Positions 23,656-32,144 of a stretch of 64,000 nucleotides of DNA are shown here, piece after piece; the stretch's first letter is position 1; each line of letters starts with the position of its first letter. Source of the DNA: DTKD01 sp050948905 (GTDB lineage Bacteria; Armatimonadota; UBA5829). The notes under the pieces were generated by a model, which was not told where the DNA came from, did no database searches, and worked only from the letters and a program-made list of their open reading frames with translations. The stretch spans positions 930,001-994,000 of the forward strand of contig JBMNES010000001.1 of NCBI GenBank assembly GCA_050948905.1, written 5' to 3'. A program made the translations under genes and the position numbers.

Positions 23656-25071
23656 TTACGAGGGCACTTCGTCAAGCGCCTTTACCTCGCCCAGCGGCGA
23701 ATCAAGCGGATCACGCCTGCTCGGTCGCAGCGTCCAGGTGAACGCCAATAACACCGCTGCCAGGAAAGTACATCCTAAAATCGCGCCAATAATAATGTTC
23801 CAGGCTACGTGTTTGTTATAAAGCGCAGTAAAGTGATCCTGCATCCATCCAAACGCCCAGGATTCAATCACCTTTCCCGCATACCCAACCAATCCAATGA
23901 ACCCCGCCACAGTGCCGATCGCTTTTTTTGAAGTTAAATCCAGACTCTGCACCACGATTAGATTAATTACCGGATACACGAAGAATCCGACCAGCCCCAA
24001 CATCGTGAAATCCAGCCAAAGCATGCCTTTAGGGGTAAGAAGAATCGCGATAAAAGCTCCTAAAATAGGGATCATACAAAGAGTCGACACCATCCCTCGT
24101 CGACCCCCCAGCCTATCTGAGACCCAACCCAGCAGAATCGTGGAAGGCACCCCTCCGAACTCCGTTATTACAACCGCCAGGCCACCTGCTGTAATGGTTG
24201 CGCCCTTGATCTCTCGCAAATACGTCGGCCCCCAGTCCAGCATACTGTAACGGGACACATAAGCAAAGAAGTTTGCAAAGGCTAAAAGCCACACGTATTT
24301 GTTAAGCAGCACATGATCGATAAAAAGCTCCTTAAAGGAAAGCTCTCGCTCCAGTAAGTCTCCATCGTTGGTGTGAGCCGGATAATCGTTGTTGTATTCC
24401 TCAATTGGAGGCAGCCCAACAGACTGTGGAGTATCCACAAGCCTGACGAATATATACAACGCTCCCGCCAGAGCCATTATTCCAGGAACATAAAAAGCAT
24501 AATGCCATCCCCCGAAATGGATGACAGCCCACGCTGCGATATATCCACAGACCCCGCCTCCCACATTGTGAGAAGTGTTCCAGATACTAAAAGTCAGCCC
24601 GCGCTCACGCTCACTGAACCAGTGACCCATCGAACGGCCGCACGGAGGCCAGCCCATTCCCTGTACCAGTCCGTTCAGCGCCCACAACATCAAATGCAGC
24701 TTAAAGTTTCCGGCGGCGCCAAAAGCAAAATTGCACAACGCCGTCAAAAGCAAACCCAGCGACATAAACTTGCGCGCGTCGCTGCGATCCGACCAGGCGC
24801 CCATAAAGAACTTACCTATTCCATAAGTGGCAGCCGTAATCGCCATCAACAGGCCGATGTCGGATTTGGTGTAGTGCAGAGCACCCTGAACGTCCTTGGC
24901 AACTACGGAGAGGTTATTGCTTCTAAGCAGGTAATAAGTGGCGTAACCAAGGAATGTAGCTTCCATCACCCGCCAGCGATACTTCGGGTAGCGGCGCTTT
25001 ACTTCTTTATCAGGCAACTGCTTGATGTGCGGGGCGGCCGCAAGGGGATTCTTGAATCTCAGAAAAGACAT
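23656..25071 (-). CDS. MFS organophosphate:phosphate antiporter (GlpT/UhpT family)
   Basis: The 471-residue protein has about twelve membrane helices. The N-terminus RRYPKYRWRVMEATFLGYATYYLLRSN matches the GlpT/UhpT family (RYxxYRxxxLxxxFxGYxxYYxxR), with the substrate-phosphate Arg in the YYLLRSN segment. SDRSDARKFM and SDRLGGRRGM are the loop 2-3 and 8-9 MFS motifs. Relatives exchange glycerol-3-phosphate or hexose-phosphate for Pi. The ATG follows AGGAGG. The exact substrate is not determinable. The 161-base upstream region contains a -10-like TATAAT at 25181-25186 (minus). Confidence 0.88.
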   Translation of the reverse strand: MSFLRFKNPLAAAPHIKQLPDKEVKRRYPKYRWRVMEATFLGYATYYLLRSNNLSVVAKDVQGALHYTKSDIGLLMAITAATYGIGKFFMGAWSDRSDARKFMSLGLLLTALCNFAFGAAGNFKLHLMLWALNGLVQGMGWPPCGRSMGHWFSERERGLTFSIWNTSHNVGGGVCGYIAAWAVIHFGGWHYAFYVPGIMALAGALYIFVRLVDTPQSVGLPPIEEYNNDYPAHTNDGDLLERELSFKELFIDHVLLNKYVWLLAFANFFAYVSRYSMLDWGPTYLREIKGATITAGGLAVVITEFGGVPSTILLGWVSDRLGGRRGMVSTLCMIPILGAFIAILLTPKGMLWLDFTMLGLVGFFVYPVINLIVVQSLDLTSKKAIGTVAGFIGLVGYAGKVIESWAFGWMQDHFTALYNKHVAWNIIIGAILGCTFLAAVLLAFTWTLRPSRRDPLDSPLGEVKALDEVPS

Positions 25072-25232
25072 ACTACCTCCTGTATCCGGTCCTATCGTCG
25101 ATTCAAGACCTGCCGGATATGCCTATATTAGCCACATCCCGACAAACCTCCTCCAATTTATAAAGCAGCTTTCACCCAGAATTATAGGTCGACTGGCTAA
25201 TTATTCTTTTCGAGTTCCTGGCCTAAAAATAA

Positions 25233-26186
25233 CTACTCATAAACGCCATATTTACGCCACACTTCGAGCATCAACTCATATCTCGCCAGCCGCATGCCTG
25301 TGTAGATGCAGTTGCTTGTGGAGAAAATATAACCGCCTCCTGGCATCCCGTGCTTCAGGCAGTAGCGCGCCGACTCGATCACTTCCTCATCAGTACCCGT
25401 GTCGAGCATCCCACAGTTGACGTTTCCAATCAAACAGACTTTGTCCCCGTAAAGTCGCTTGACCTCAGCTATATCAACACCCGCCTGCGGGTCGATGGAG
25501 TGCAGCGCATGTGGATTTGTCTGCACAAGCTGGTCGACTATTGGCATAATATTGCCGTCTGTGTGCTTGATAGTATAAAATCCCATATCCCTGTATCCCG
25601 CGATAAGCCTGGCCAAATACGGTGTCACAAACTCCGAGAACTGGTTCGGGCTGAGAAATGGCCCCGTGTTCAGGCAATAATCCGCACACAGCGCGAATCC
25701 GTCCAGCCCACCGTGCTTTGCTATTTCCTCGGCGTTTCTCAAAGCACCATCCACCATAGCATCCGCCTGCTTTTTGACCCCCTCCGGGTCATCGACCAGC
25801 CGGTAGCTAAAATCCACCATGTGGTTCCCGTCAGGAATCGAATAGGTGGCGTCGCCGTGGATCATCAGGAAATACTTGTCACCAGTCTTATCTCTGATGA
25901 TATCAATGAGCCGGAAGAGTTCCTCGTTGCCGCCGGGGTTTGGATGAAGAAATATCGCGCTGTGCTCATAACGCTCAGCAGTATCGATAAACATATCGGC
26001 CATATCGTGTCTATGGAGCTGGCGTTCCTTTTCCTCCATCTGCTGCCACTGTCCGTAGCTGCGCTGAGAGGTATGCAACTTCCCAAACGCCTCCATAGTC
26101 AAGAAAAAGACGAGTTCGAAGTGCGGCACCCGCCCAGTAATCGGCTGATGCGTCAATGCTGCGATAAATTTTTCTTTAGGTGTCAT
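25233..26186 (-). CDS. Uroporphyrinogen decarboxylase-family protein (URO-D/methyltransferase-like)
   Basis: I start at ATG 26186 (MTPKEKFIAALTH), the family's usual opening; the longer frame runs through repeat mosaic 7. The 317-residue barrel has the family segments LCADYCLNTGPFLSPNQFSEFVTPYL, IKHTDGNIMPIVDQL, HSIDPQAGVDIAEVKRLYGDKVCLIGNVNC and a YIFSTSNCI end. In true HemE an N-terminal RQAGR motif is needed; it is absent here, so this belongs to the carbohydrate-cluster or corrinoid methyltransferase-like branch found in Planctomycetes-type genomes rather than haem synthesis. HTDG and NVNC might bind metal. The substrate is unknown. Confidence 0.82.
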   Translation of the reverse strand: MTPKEKFIAALTHQPITGRVPHFELVFFLTMEAFGKLHTSQRSYGQWQQMEEKERQLHRHDMADMFIDTAERYEHSAIFLHPNPGGNEELFRLIDIIRDKTGDKYFLMIHGDATYSIPDGNHMVDFSYRLVDDPEGVKKQADAMVDGALRNAEEIAKHGGLDGFALCADYCLNTGPFLSPNQFSEFVTPYLARLIAGYRDMGFYTIKHTDGNIMPIVDQLVQTNPHALHSIDPQAGVDIAEVKRLYGDKVCLIGNVNCGMLDTGTDEEVIESARYCLKHGMPGGGYIFSTSNCIYTGMRLARYELMLEVWRKYGVYE

Positions 26187-26520
26187 AATACCTGTTCTCG
26201 GTTGTCGGTTGTCGGTTGTCAAGCCCCGTCTAGATGGGCGGCGATCTCCGAATCGCCGCCCCACAACCCCTTCCCCGTCATTTCGAACGAAGTGAGAAAT
26301 CTGCTTTTTCGATGTCCGATATCCGAGGTTCGAAGTCCGATCTAGCCTTCTGAAGCTCTCCATACTACCGCGCCATATCGTTATTTCTGGCTTTCGCTTC
26401 TTTCGCGCTTTCGCGTTTCCTCACCAATATCTGCTTTTTCCGATGTCCGAAGTCAGACCTACGAAGTCCGATTCCAATAAATCCAACTATGTATTATTTC
26501 GCGGCTTTCGTGTTTATCCC
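26187..26520. repeat. Intergenic repeat mosaic 7
   Basis: From left: CGGTTGTCG three times (26198-26220), a CTCCGA-loop hairpin (26236-26261), GTCATTTCGAACGAAGTGAGAAATCTGC (about 26277-26311), then two rounds of GATGTCCGA...GAAGTCCGATC and TTTCGCG-rich modules (26311-26519). The same modules occur in the same relative order at 7880-8010 on the other strand. No gene seen in the 334 bases. Confidence 0.85.
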
Positions 26521-27492
26521 CTACCACGCAAACGCTTCCGGCGCGGGGCCTCCGGGGCCTGGGAAGATGGCGTCGAGTTCCTGCAAAGTCTGCTCCGAAA
26601 GCTGAATCTCCAGCGCCCTCAGCGATCCGTCGAGTTGTTGCATTGTCCTCGGCCCCACAATTGGAGCGGTAACAACAGGATTAGACAACAGCCACGCCAG
26701 CGCGACGTCAGCAGGCTCCTCGCCGAGCTTTTCGCACAAAGCCTCATATTTCTCCAATTTCTCCCTGTTAAGTTCGACCTTTTCCTGCACTCCCCCTTCA
26801 GCTCGTCGTCCCTGCGAGGCTTTTTTTAATGCTCCGCCCAGAAGACCGCTTCCGAGCGGGCTCCACGGAATGACCCCAAGACCGTAGTGCTTGCAGGCGG
26901 GCAGAATCTCCATCTCCACCGTGCGCGCCGTCAGATTATAAAGGCACTGCTCCGAAGACAACCCCATAAAATTGCGACGCTTCGCAGCCTCGTTTGCCAT
27001 AGCGATATGCCAGCCCGCGAAATTACTCGACCCGACATATATCACCTTGCCCTGCGCCACCAGCGTCTCCATCGCCTGCCAAATCTCCTCCCACGGGCAG
27101 TCGCGGTCGATATGGTGCATCTGATACACATCGATATAGTCAGTCCTCAGCCTGCGCAGGCTCGCCTCACACTGCCGGATAATGGCAAGCGCCGAGAGCT
27201 TCTCCTCGTTTGGCCACTCACCCATTTTGGAGTAGACTTTGGTGGCTATGACCGTCTTCTCCCTGCGCCCTTCGCCTTTAGCAAACCATCTTCCGACGAT
27301 ATTCTCGGTTATTCCTTCGCCAAGCTGCCATCCGTAGTTGTTGGCGGTATCAAAAAAGTTAATCCCGTGTTCGTGGGCGCGATCCATAATAGCGTGACTA
27401 TCGTGCTCATTTGTCTGCGGCCCAAAGTTCATCGTGCCCAGGCAGAGTCGGCTGACCACCAACCCGCTGCGTCCGAGATGAGTGTAAAGCAT
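26521..27492 (-). CDS. Aldo/keto reductase
   Basis: ATG 27492 follows CGGGAGGTAGCT. The 323-residue TIM barrel starts YTHLGRSGLVVSRLCLGTMNFG, and shows the catalytic set: Asp and Tyr in NFFDTANNYG, Lys in VIATKVYS and His in VYQMHHIDRD. SNFAGWH, IPWSPLGSGLLGG and the NADPH-binding C-terminal GPRTMQQLDGSL segment are standard. It resembles the YajO/Kvbeta-like group that reduces aldehydes with NADPH. The physiological substrate is unknown. Confidence 0.92.
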   Translation of the reverse strand: MLYTHLGRSGLVVSRLCLGTMNFGPQTNEHDSHAIMDRAHEHGINFFDTANNYGWQLGEGITENIVGRWFAKGEGRREKTVIATKVYSKMGEWPNEEKLSALAIIRQCEASLRRLRTDYIDVYQMHHIDRDCPWEEIWQAMETLVAQGKVIYVGSSNFAGWHIAMANEAAKRRNFMGLSSEQCLYNLTARTVEMEILPACKHYGLGVIPWSPLGSGLLGGALKKASQGRRAEGGVQEKVELNREKLEKYEALCEKLGEEPADVALAWLLSNPVVTAPIVGPRTMQQLDGSLRALEIQLSEQTLQELDAIFPGPGGPAPEAFAW

Positions 27493-27575
27493 AGCTACCT
27501 CCCGTGGATTCAAGCTGAGTTCGATAATTATGATGCCCTGAGATATCGTCTGTCAAACCAGCTACGGCCGCTTCC

Positions 27576-27605
27576 TTGACCGTGAGATACGTCCGGGAGT
27601 ATAAT
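27576..27605 (+). promoter_or_regulatory. gyrA promoter
   Basis: TTGACC at 27576-27581 and TATAAT at 27600-27605 are 18 bases apart. Transcription would start near 27612, about 28 bases before the TTG start codon, leaving room for the GAGAGGA ribosome site. Confidence 0.75.
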
Positions 27606-27639
27606 TGGTAGGTCAAATGTCACGAGAGGACCCCTCAAT

Positions 27640-30183
27640 TTGAGTAACATCGCTCGGGAAGTAATTCCCATAAACATCGAGGATGAGCTGAAACGGTCGT
27701 ATATGGATTATGCGATGAGCGTAATCATATCCCGTGCTTTGCCGGATGTAAAAGACGGCCTCAAGCCGGTTCAGCGGCGTATTTTGGCTGCTATGAACGA
27801 CCTCCACCTCGGCCCATCCGCACAACACAGAAAATCCGCCAAAATCGCCGGTGACACTTCTGGTAACTACCACCCACACGGCGAACAGGTGATATATCCG
27901 ACCATGGTTAACATGGCTCAGGACTTCAAGGCCCGCTACCCGCTCATCGATGCGCAGGGTAATATGGGCTCCATCGACGGCGACCCGCCGGCGGCTATGC
28001 GATATACGGAAATGCGTATGAGCCCGTTTGCGATGGAGATGCTTGAGGACCTGGAAAAAGATACGGTCGATTGGCAGGACAACTACGACCAGACCCGTAT
28101 GGAGCCGCTGAACCTGCCGGCCAAGTTTCCTAACCTGCTATGCAACGGCAGCGAGGGTATTGCGGTCGGTATGGCTACCAAAATGCCGCCGCATAACCTC
28201 ACCGAGGTCTGCGATGGCCTGATCCACCTGATAGATAATCCTGACGCGAGCATCGAGGACCTTATGCAGTTTGTCAAAGGTCCGGATTTTCCGACGTCGG
28301 GGTTGATCCTCGGTGTAAAGGGGATTCGATCAGCCTATGAGACCGGTCGCGGGCAGATTATAATGCAGGCCCAGAGCACCATTGAGCCGCTGGAAGGCGG
28401 CAAGAGCGCAATTGTGGTCACAGAGCTGCCTTATCAGGTCAACAAGCAGACACTGCAGGAGAAGATCGCGCTGCTTGCCCGCGAGCGCAGAGTCGACGGC
28501 ATCACCGCGATGTACGACTACTCCGATCGACACGGAATCAGGCTGCAGATCGAGCTTAGACGTGACGCACATCCGCGCAAAGTCTTTAATTATCTGCTCA
28601 AACACACCGACCTGCGCAAGACTTTCGGCGTCATCAACCTCGCGTTGGTAAACGGACAGCCGCGGGTGCTCAATCTGCGCGAGCTGATGCAGCATTACAT
28701 CGACCATCGAGTTGAGATAGTCGAGCGACGCACCAAGTACGAACTTCAGCGCGCACTATACAGGGCGCATATTCTTGAAGGCTTGCGGGTGGCGGTCGAC
28801 TTCCTTGACGAGGTCATTCGCATCATTCGCGGGTCGACCAACGCCGAGGACGCACGCACAAAATTGATGGCTCGGTTCGGGCTGTCGCAGCTTCAGGCCG
28901 ATGCTATCCTCAACATGCAGCTTCGACAACTCACCGCTCTTGAGCGCGAGAAGATCGAAGAGGACTATAAAGATTTGCTCAAGCGCATTGGCTGGCTGGA
29001 AGACCTGCTGGCTGATCCGGTAAAGATCCTTGGGGTTATCAAGGGCGAGCTTAAATATATAAAGGACAAGTACGGCGACCAGCGCAAAACCCGCATAATC
29101 CCGATGGAAGCGGATGAGATCGGTGAGGAGGATATGATCCCCGACGAGGAGACCATAATCACCATCACTCGCGACGGCTACATCAAGAGGGTTCCGCTGG
29201 ACACGTATCGTTCGCAGAGGCGCGGCGGGCGCGGCAAAATCGGTGTGACGGCGAAAGAAGAGGACAAGGTCCTGCACATGTTCGCGGCCACGACGCACCA
29301 TTACGTGCTGTTCTTCACCGATGGCGGCCGCGTATACAGGCTTAAGGCCTATGAAATCCCGCAGACCACGCGCACTGCGATGGGAACCGCTATCATCAAC
29401 CTGATAAACATAGAGCCGGGGGACCGTATCACCGCGACCGTGGCTATCAGGGAGATGGACAAAGAAGGCTTTATCGTGATGGCCACTGAGCAGGGACAGG
29501 TGAAGAGAAGTGCTCTCGAACTGTTCCATAATATGCGCTCCAATGGCCTGCGTGCGCTTAATATCGCTGAGGACGACGCGCTGAAGTGGGTTGAGATATC
29601 CAGCGGCAGCGACGAAGTCATTATGGTGACCCACAACGGCATGTCGATTCGCTTCAGCGAAAAGGACGTTCGTAGTATGGGCCGTGCGGCTGGAGGGGTT
29701 CGGGGAATCAACCTCACACCGGGCGACCGGGTTGTGGGGATGTGCCTGGCGAAACCGGACGCAGAGCTGCTGGTTGCCACTGAAAAGGGCTACGGCAAGC
29801 GGACGCCGTTGTTGGATTATCGCAAGCAGACCCGCGGCGGCAAGGGCATCAAGACGATGAACATCACCGAAAAGACCGGTAAAATCGTCGAGACGGCTGT
29901 TGTTGACGACACCGACAAGATCGCGATAGTCACCACTATGGGCATCCTTATCAAGATTCGCGTTAAGGAGATACGCTCCACTGGTCGATCGACGCAGGGG
30001 GTTCGGCTTATCAACCTCGGCGCCGGTGACGGGGTCGGCGGATTGGCAAGGATCCCGAAAGCCGAAGCTCCGGACAATGGCGATAAACCGAAGAAGAAAC
30101 TGGATCCTGTGTCACTTACTGACGATGAGCCAGAAATCGACGAGGATCTGGAGGATGTCGACGAGGTCGACGAAGAAGAATAA
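27640..30183 (+). CDS. gyrA: DNA gyrase subunit A
   Basis: The TTG at 27640 follows GAGAGGACC and opens the normal N-terminus. The 847-residue protein has the catalytic Tyr122 (AAMRYTE, same number as E. coli), the breakage-reunion core and a six-blade C-terminal domain with the GyrA box QRRGGRG (526-532), which marks it as gyrase rather than topoisomerase IV. The tail is highly acidic (DEDLEDVDEVDEEE). In the quinolone-contact loop HPHGEQVIYPTM the positions equal to E. coli Ser83 and Asp87 are Gln83 and Pro87. gyrB is not adjacent. Confidence 0.96.
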   Translation: MSNIAREVIPINIEDELKRSYMDYAMSVIISRALPDVKDGLKPVQRRILAAMNDLHLGPSAQHRKSAKIAGDTSGNYHPHGEQVIYPTMVNMAQDFKARYPLIDAQGNMGSIDGDPPAAMRYTEMRMSPFAMEMLEDLEKDTVDWQDNYDQTRMEPLNLPAKFPNLLCNGSEGIAVGMATKMPPHNLTEVCDGLIHLIDNPDASIEDLMQFVKGPDFPTSGLILGVKGIRSAYETGRGQIIMQAQSTIEPLEGGKSAIVVTELPYQVNKQTLQEKIALLARERRVDGITAMYDYSDRHGIRLQIELRRDAHPRKVFNYLLKHTDLRKTFGVINLALVNGQPRVLNLRELMQHYIDHRVEIVERRTKYELQRALYRAHILEGLRVAVDFLDEVIRIIRGSTNAEDARTKLMARFGLSQLQADAILNMQLRQLTALEREKIEEDYKDLLKRIGWLEDLLADPVKILGVIKGELKYIKDKYGDQRKTRIIPMEADEIGEEDMIPDEETIITITRDGYIKRVPLDTYRSQRRGGRGKIGVTAKEEDKVLHMFAATTHHYVLFFTDGGRVYRLKAYEIPQTTRTAMGTAIINLINIEPGDRITATVAIREMDKEGFIVMATEQGQVKRSALELFHNMRSNGLRALNIAEDDALKWVEISSGSDEVIMVTHNGMSIRFSEKDVRSMGRAAGGVRGINLTPGDRVVGMCLAKPDAELLVATEKGYGKRTPLLDYRKQTRGGKGIKTMNITEKTGKIVETAVVDDTDKIAIVTTMGILIKIRVKEIRSTGRSTQGVRLINLGAGDGVGGLARIPKAEAPDNGDKPKKKLDPVSLTDDEPEIDEDLEDVDEVDEEE

Positions 30184-30196
30184 ACAGGTATCGCAG

Positions 30197-30225
30197 AAAA
30201 ATGGGATCGAACTGATCCCATTTTT
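30197..30225. terminator. gyrA terminator
   Basis: A perfect 12-bp stem: AAAAATGGGATC (30197-30208) and GATCCCATTTTT (30214-30225), loop GAACT. It is a textbook intrinsic terminator and ends gyrA transcription before the next plus-strand gene. Confidence 0.9.
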
Positions 30226-30247
30226 CTTATATGGCAGTATTACGGTT

Positions 30248-31426
30248 ATGATCTATAGACAGTTATGTTTGGCAATCCTCGTCTGCGTATGTGCAGTTGG
30301 TCGTTTAGCGGCAGCGCCGGTTATAGACGCTGAGGCGGCAAAGCAGATAGATAGAGTAGTAAATGAGGCGATAGCCGCACGCAAAGCCCCGAACTGCTGT
30401 GTGGTGATCGGCACCGGCAGCAAGACGCTTTTTGCCAAGGCTTATGGCAGGTTCACTTACGACATGGACGCACCAGCAGCCACCCTCGATTCGCGCTACG
30501 ATCTGGCCTCCTGCTCTAAAGCAACTGGCACTGCGATTGCTCTTGCGGTGTTGATTCAAAACGATAAGATTAAGCTCGACGACCCTGTTTCCAAATACCT
30601 CCCTTCGTGGAATCGCGACGACAAGCGCAGCATCACCGTGCGCAATCTCGCCACCCACACATCGGGCCTGCCTGCGTACACCAGCGTCGACCGTGCTGAG
30701 AAGGGCAAGAAGTCCGGCGAATCCAACGCTGACGCGCTGATTCACTGCATCGCATCGCTGCCGCTGCAGTATGAAACTAATAAGGGTTACAAATATTCGT
30801 GTCTGAATTTCCTGACCCTCGCACGAGTTAACGAGGAAGCCAGCGGCCTCAGCCAGGAGGCGCTTCTGCGTGACAATATCTGGGAGCCGCTGGGGATGAA
30901 GAACACCGGCTATTATTTCTCAGATGCGGATAAGAAGCTCTGCGTGCCGACACTGGTCAAGCGCCAGGGGGATGTCCACGATCCGCTGGCATATTACTAT
31001 CGAGATAAGTATCACTGCCCGGGCAATGCGGGGCTGTTTAGTTCTGCCAATGATCTTTCTTCGCTGTGCCGTATGATGATAAACGACGGTAAGACTGGCT
31101 CGAAACAGATCCTCAGGCCGGATATCGTCGAGATGTTCTTTGCCAATCAGGCTCGCGGCGTCGACGGTTATGCGTGGGGCATGGGATGGGGTATATCCGA
31201 CAATAAACGCTATCCCGCGCCCGCCGTTCGCACGTCCAAAACAGCAGCCATCTCACACAGCGGCTACACGGGGACGTATATCGAACTCGACAGATACTCC
31301 GGCACATACACGATTATTCTCACCAACCGCGTCTACCCCAACGACAACACCAGCATTACGTCGATAAGGGTCGGGGTGAGAAAAGTGGTCCTGGACACCG
31401 ACCCGCTTTATGCGACAAAGAAGTAG
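30248..31426 (+). CDS. Exported serine beta-lactamase-fold hydrolase
   Basis: ATG 30248 lies just after the gyrA terminator and starts a Sec signal (IYRQLCLAILVCVCAVGRLAAA). The 392-residue mature region has the class C/DD-peptidase-like fold: SxxK as Ser88-Lys91 (SCSK), a YxN-like YSC motif (YKYSCLNFL) and HSG (ISHSGYTG) in place of KTG. HTSGLP and GLFSSANDLS are typical of the Pfam beta-lactamase/esterase EstB group. Substrate could be a beta-lactam, peptidoglycan peptide or ester; the Cys in YSC instead of Asn makes a true beta-lactamase less likely. I see no strong ribosome site. Confidence 0.86.
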   Translation: MIYRQLCLAILVCVCAVGRLAAAPVIDAEAAKQIDRVVNEAIAARKAPNCCVVIGTGSKTLFAKAYGRFTYDMDAPAATLDSRYDLASCSKATGTAIALAVLIQNDKIKLDDPVSKYLPSWNRDDKRSITVRNLATHTSGLPAYTSVDRAEKGKKSGESNADALIHCIASLPLQYETNKGYKYSCLNFLTLARVNEEASGLSQEALLRDNIWEPLGMKNTGYYFSDADKKLCVPTLVKRQGDVHDPLAYYYRDKYHCPGNAGLFSSANDLSSLCRMMINDGKTGSKQILRPDIVEMFFANQARGVDGYAWGMGWGISDNKRYPAPAVRTSKTAAISHSGYTGTYIELDRYSGTYTIILTNRVYPNDNTSITSIRVGVRKVVLDTDPLYATKK

Positions 31427-32114
31427 GACGGGTTTTCGACTGACCTGTATTATTAATCATCCTGCGCCCATTTATAGTCATCCTGCGCGAAGTCGCAGGA
31501 TCTCGCAACGCCCATATTTATCCGTGGATTCCGCGACTACGCGCGGAATGACAAGGGGTGATGCGGAATGACAAGGGCGGCGTGGGATGACAAGTATAGA
31601 TAGGTGGCGATCTCCGAATCGCCGCCTCATAACCAATTCCAGCTTCCAAATTTCAACTTCCAAACCGTAGTGGCCGATCTCCGTCTCGGCCAATTTCCCA
31701 GCAATACGCAAGCGGGCCGGGATAGAAACCGGCCCCTACGCACAAACGTAGCCTTTCCACCCCGTCATTTTGAGCGCCTACCCCTGTCATTTCGAACGGA
31801 GTGAGAAATCTGCTTTTTTCGAGATCCGAAGTCAGATGTCTGAGGTCCGATCCGACACTGCAGCGATTTTGCGTTATTTTCGGGCTTTCGCGTTATTTTT
31901 TTCGAGGTCCGAAGTCTGATGTCTGAGGTCCGATCCGACACTGCAGCGATTTTACGTTATTTTCGGGTTTTCGCGTTATTTTTTTCGAGGTCCGAAGTCT
32001 GATGTCTGAGGTCCGATCCGGCACTGCAGCGATTTTGCGCTATTTTCTGGTTTTCGCTCTTTTCGCGATTTCGCGTTTATCCCTTCTGGGCGAGCCAAAA
32101 AATCGCCAAAATTA
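31427..32114. repeat. Intergenic repeat mosaic 8, largest in the window
   Basis: This gap of about 690 bases holds, in order: GTCATCCTGCG-CGAAGT-CGCAGGATC (31478-31502), the ATTCCGCG version with GGAATGAC units repeated about every 20 bases (31523-31595), an AGGTGGCGAT/CTCCGA hairpin with a G-U wobble (31602-31627), two GGCC hairpins (31672-31698, 31718-31740), GTCATTTCGAACGGAGTGAGAAATC (31785-31812), and three 83-bp tandem copies described separately. No coding potential that I trust. Confidence 0.85.
31820..32068 (+). repeat. Three tandem copies of an 83-bp unit
   Basis: The unit begins CGAGGTCCGAAGTC and starts at 31820, 31903 and 31986, an exact 83-bp period. Each contains GATGTCTGAGGTCCGATCC, CACTGCAGCGATTTT and a TTTCGCG-rich end. 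Copies differ by a few substitutions only, so duplication is recent. The unit combines two modules that occur singly in mosaics 3 and 7. Confidence 0.92.
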
Positions 32115-32144
32115 TTGTGATACGAAAACCCACCCTGCTATAAT
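32115..32144 (+). promoter_or_regulatory. Promoter abutting the aspartase/fumarase start codon
   Basis: TTGTGA (32115-32120), 18 bases, TATAAT (32139-32144). Transcription should start about seven bases further, at the ATG of 32151. There is no ribosome site, so a leaderless message is likely. Confidence 0.7.

Noticed and set aside
28756..29634. Antisense frame of 292 codons within gyrA
   Set aside because: Shadow of a highly conserved gene; no motifs.
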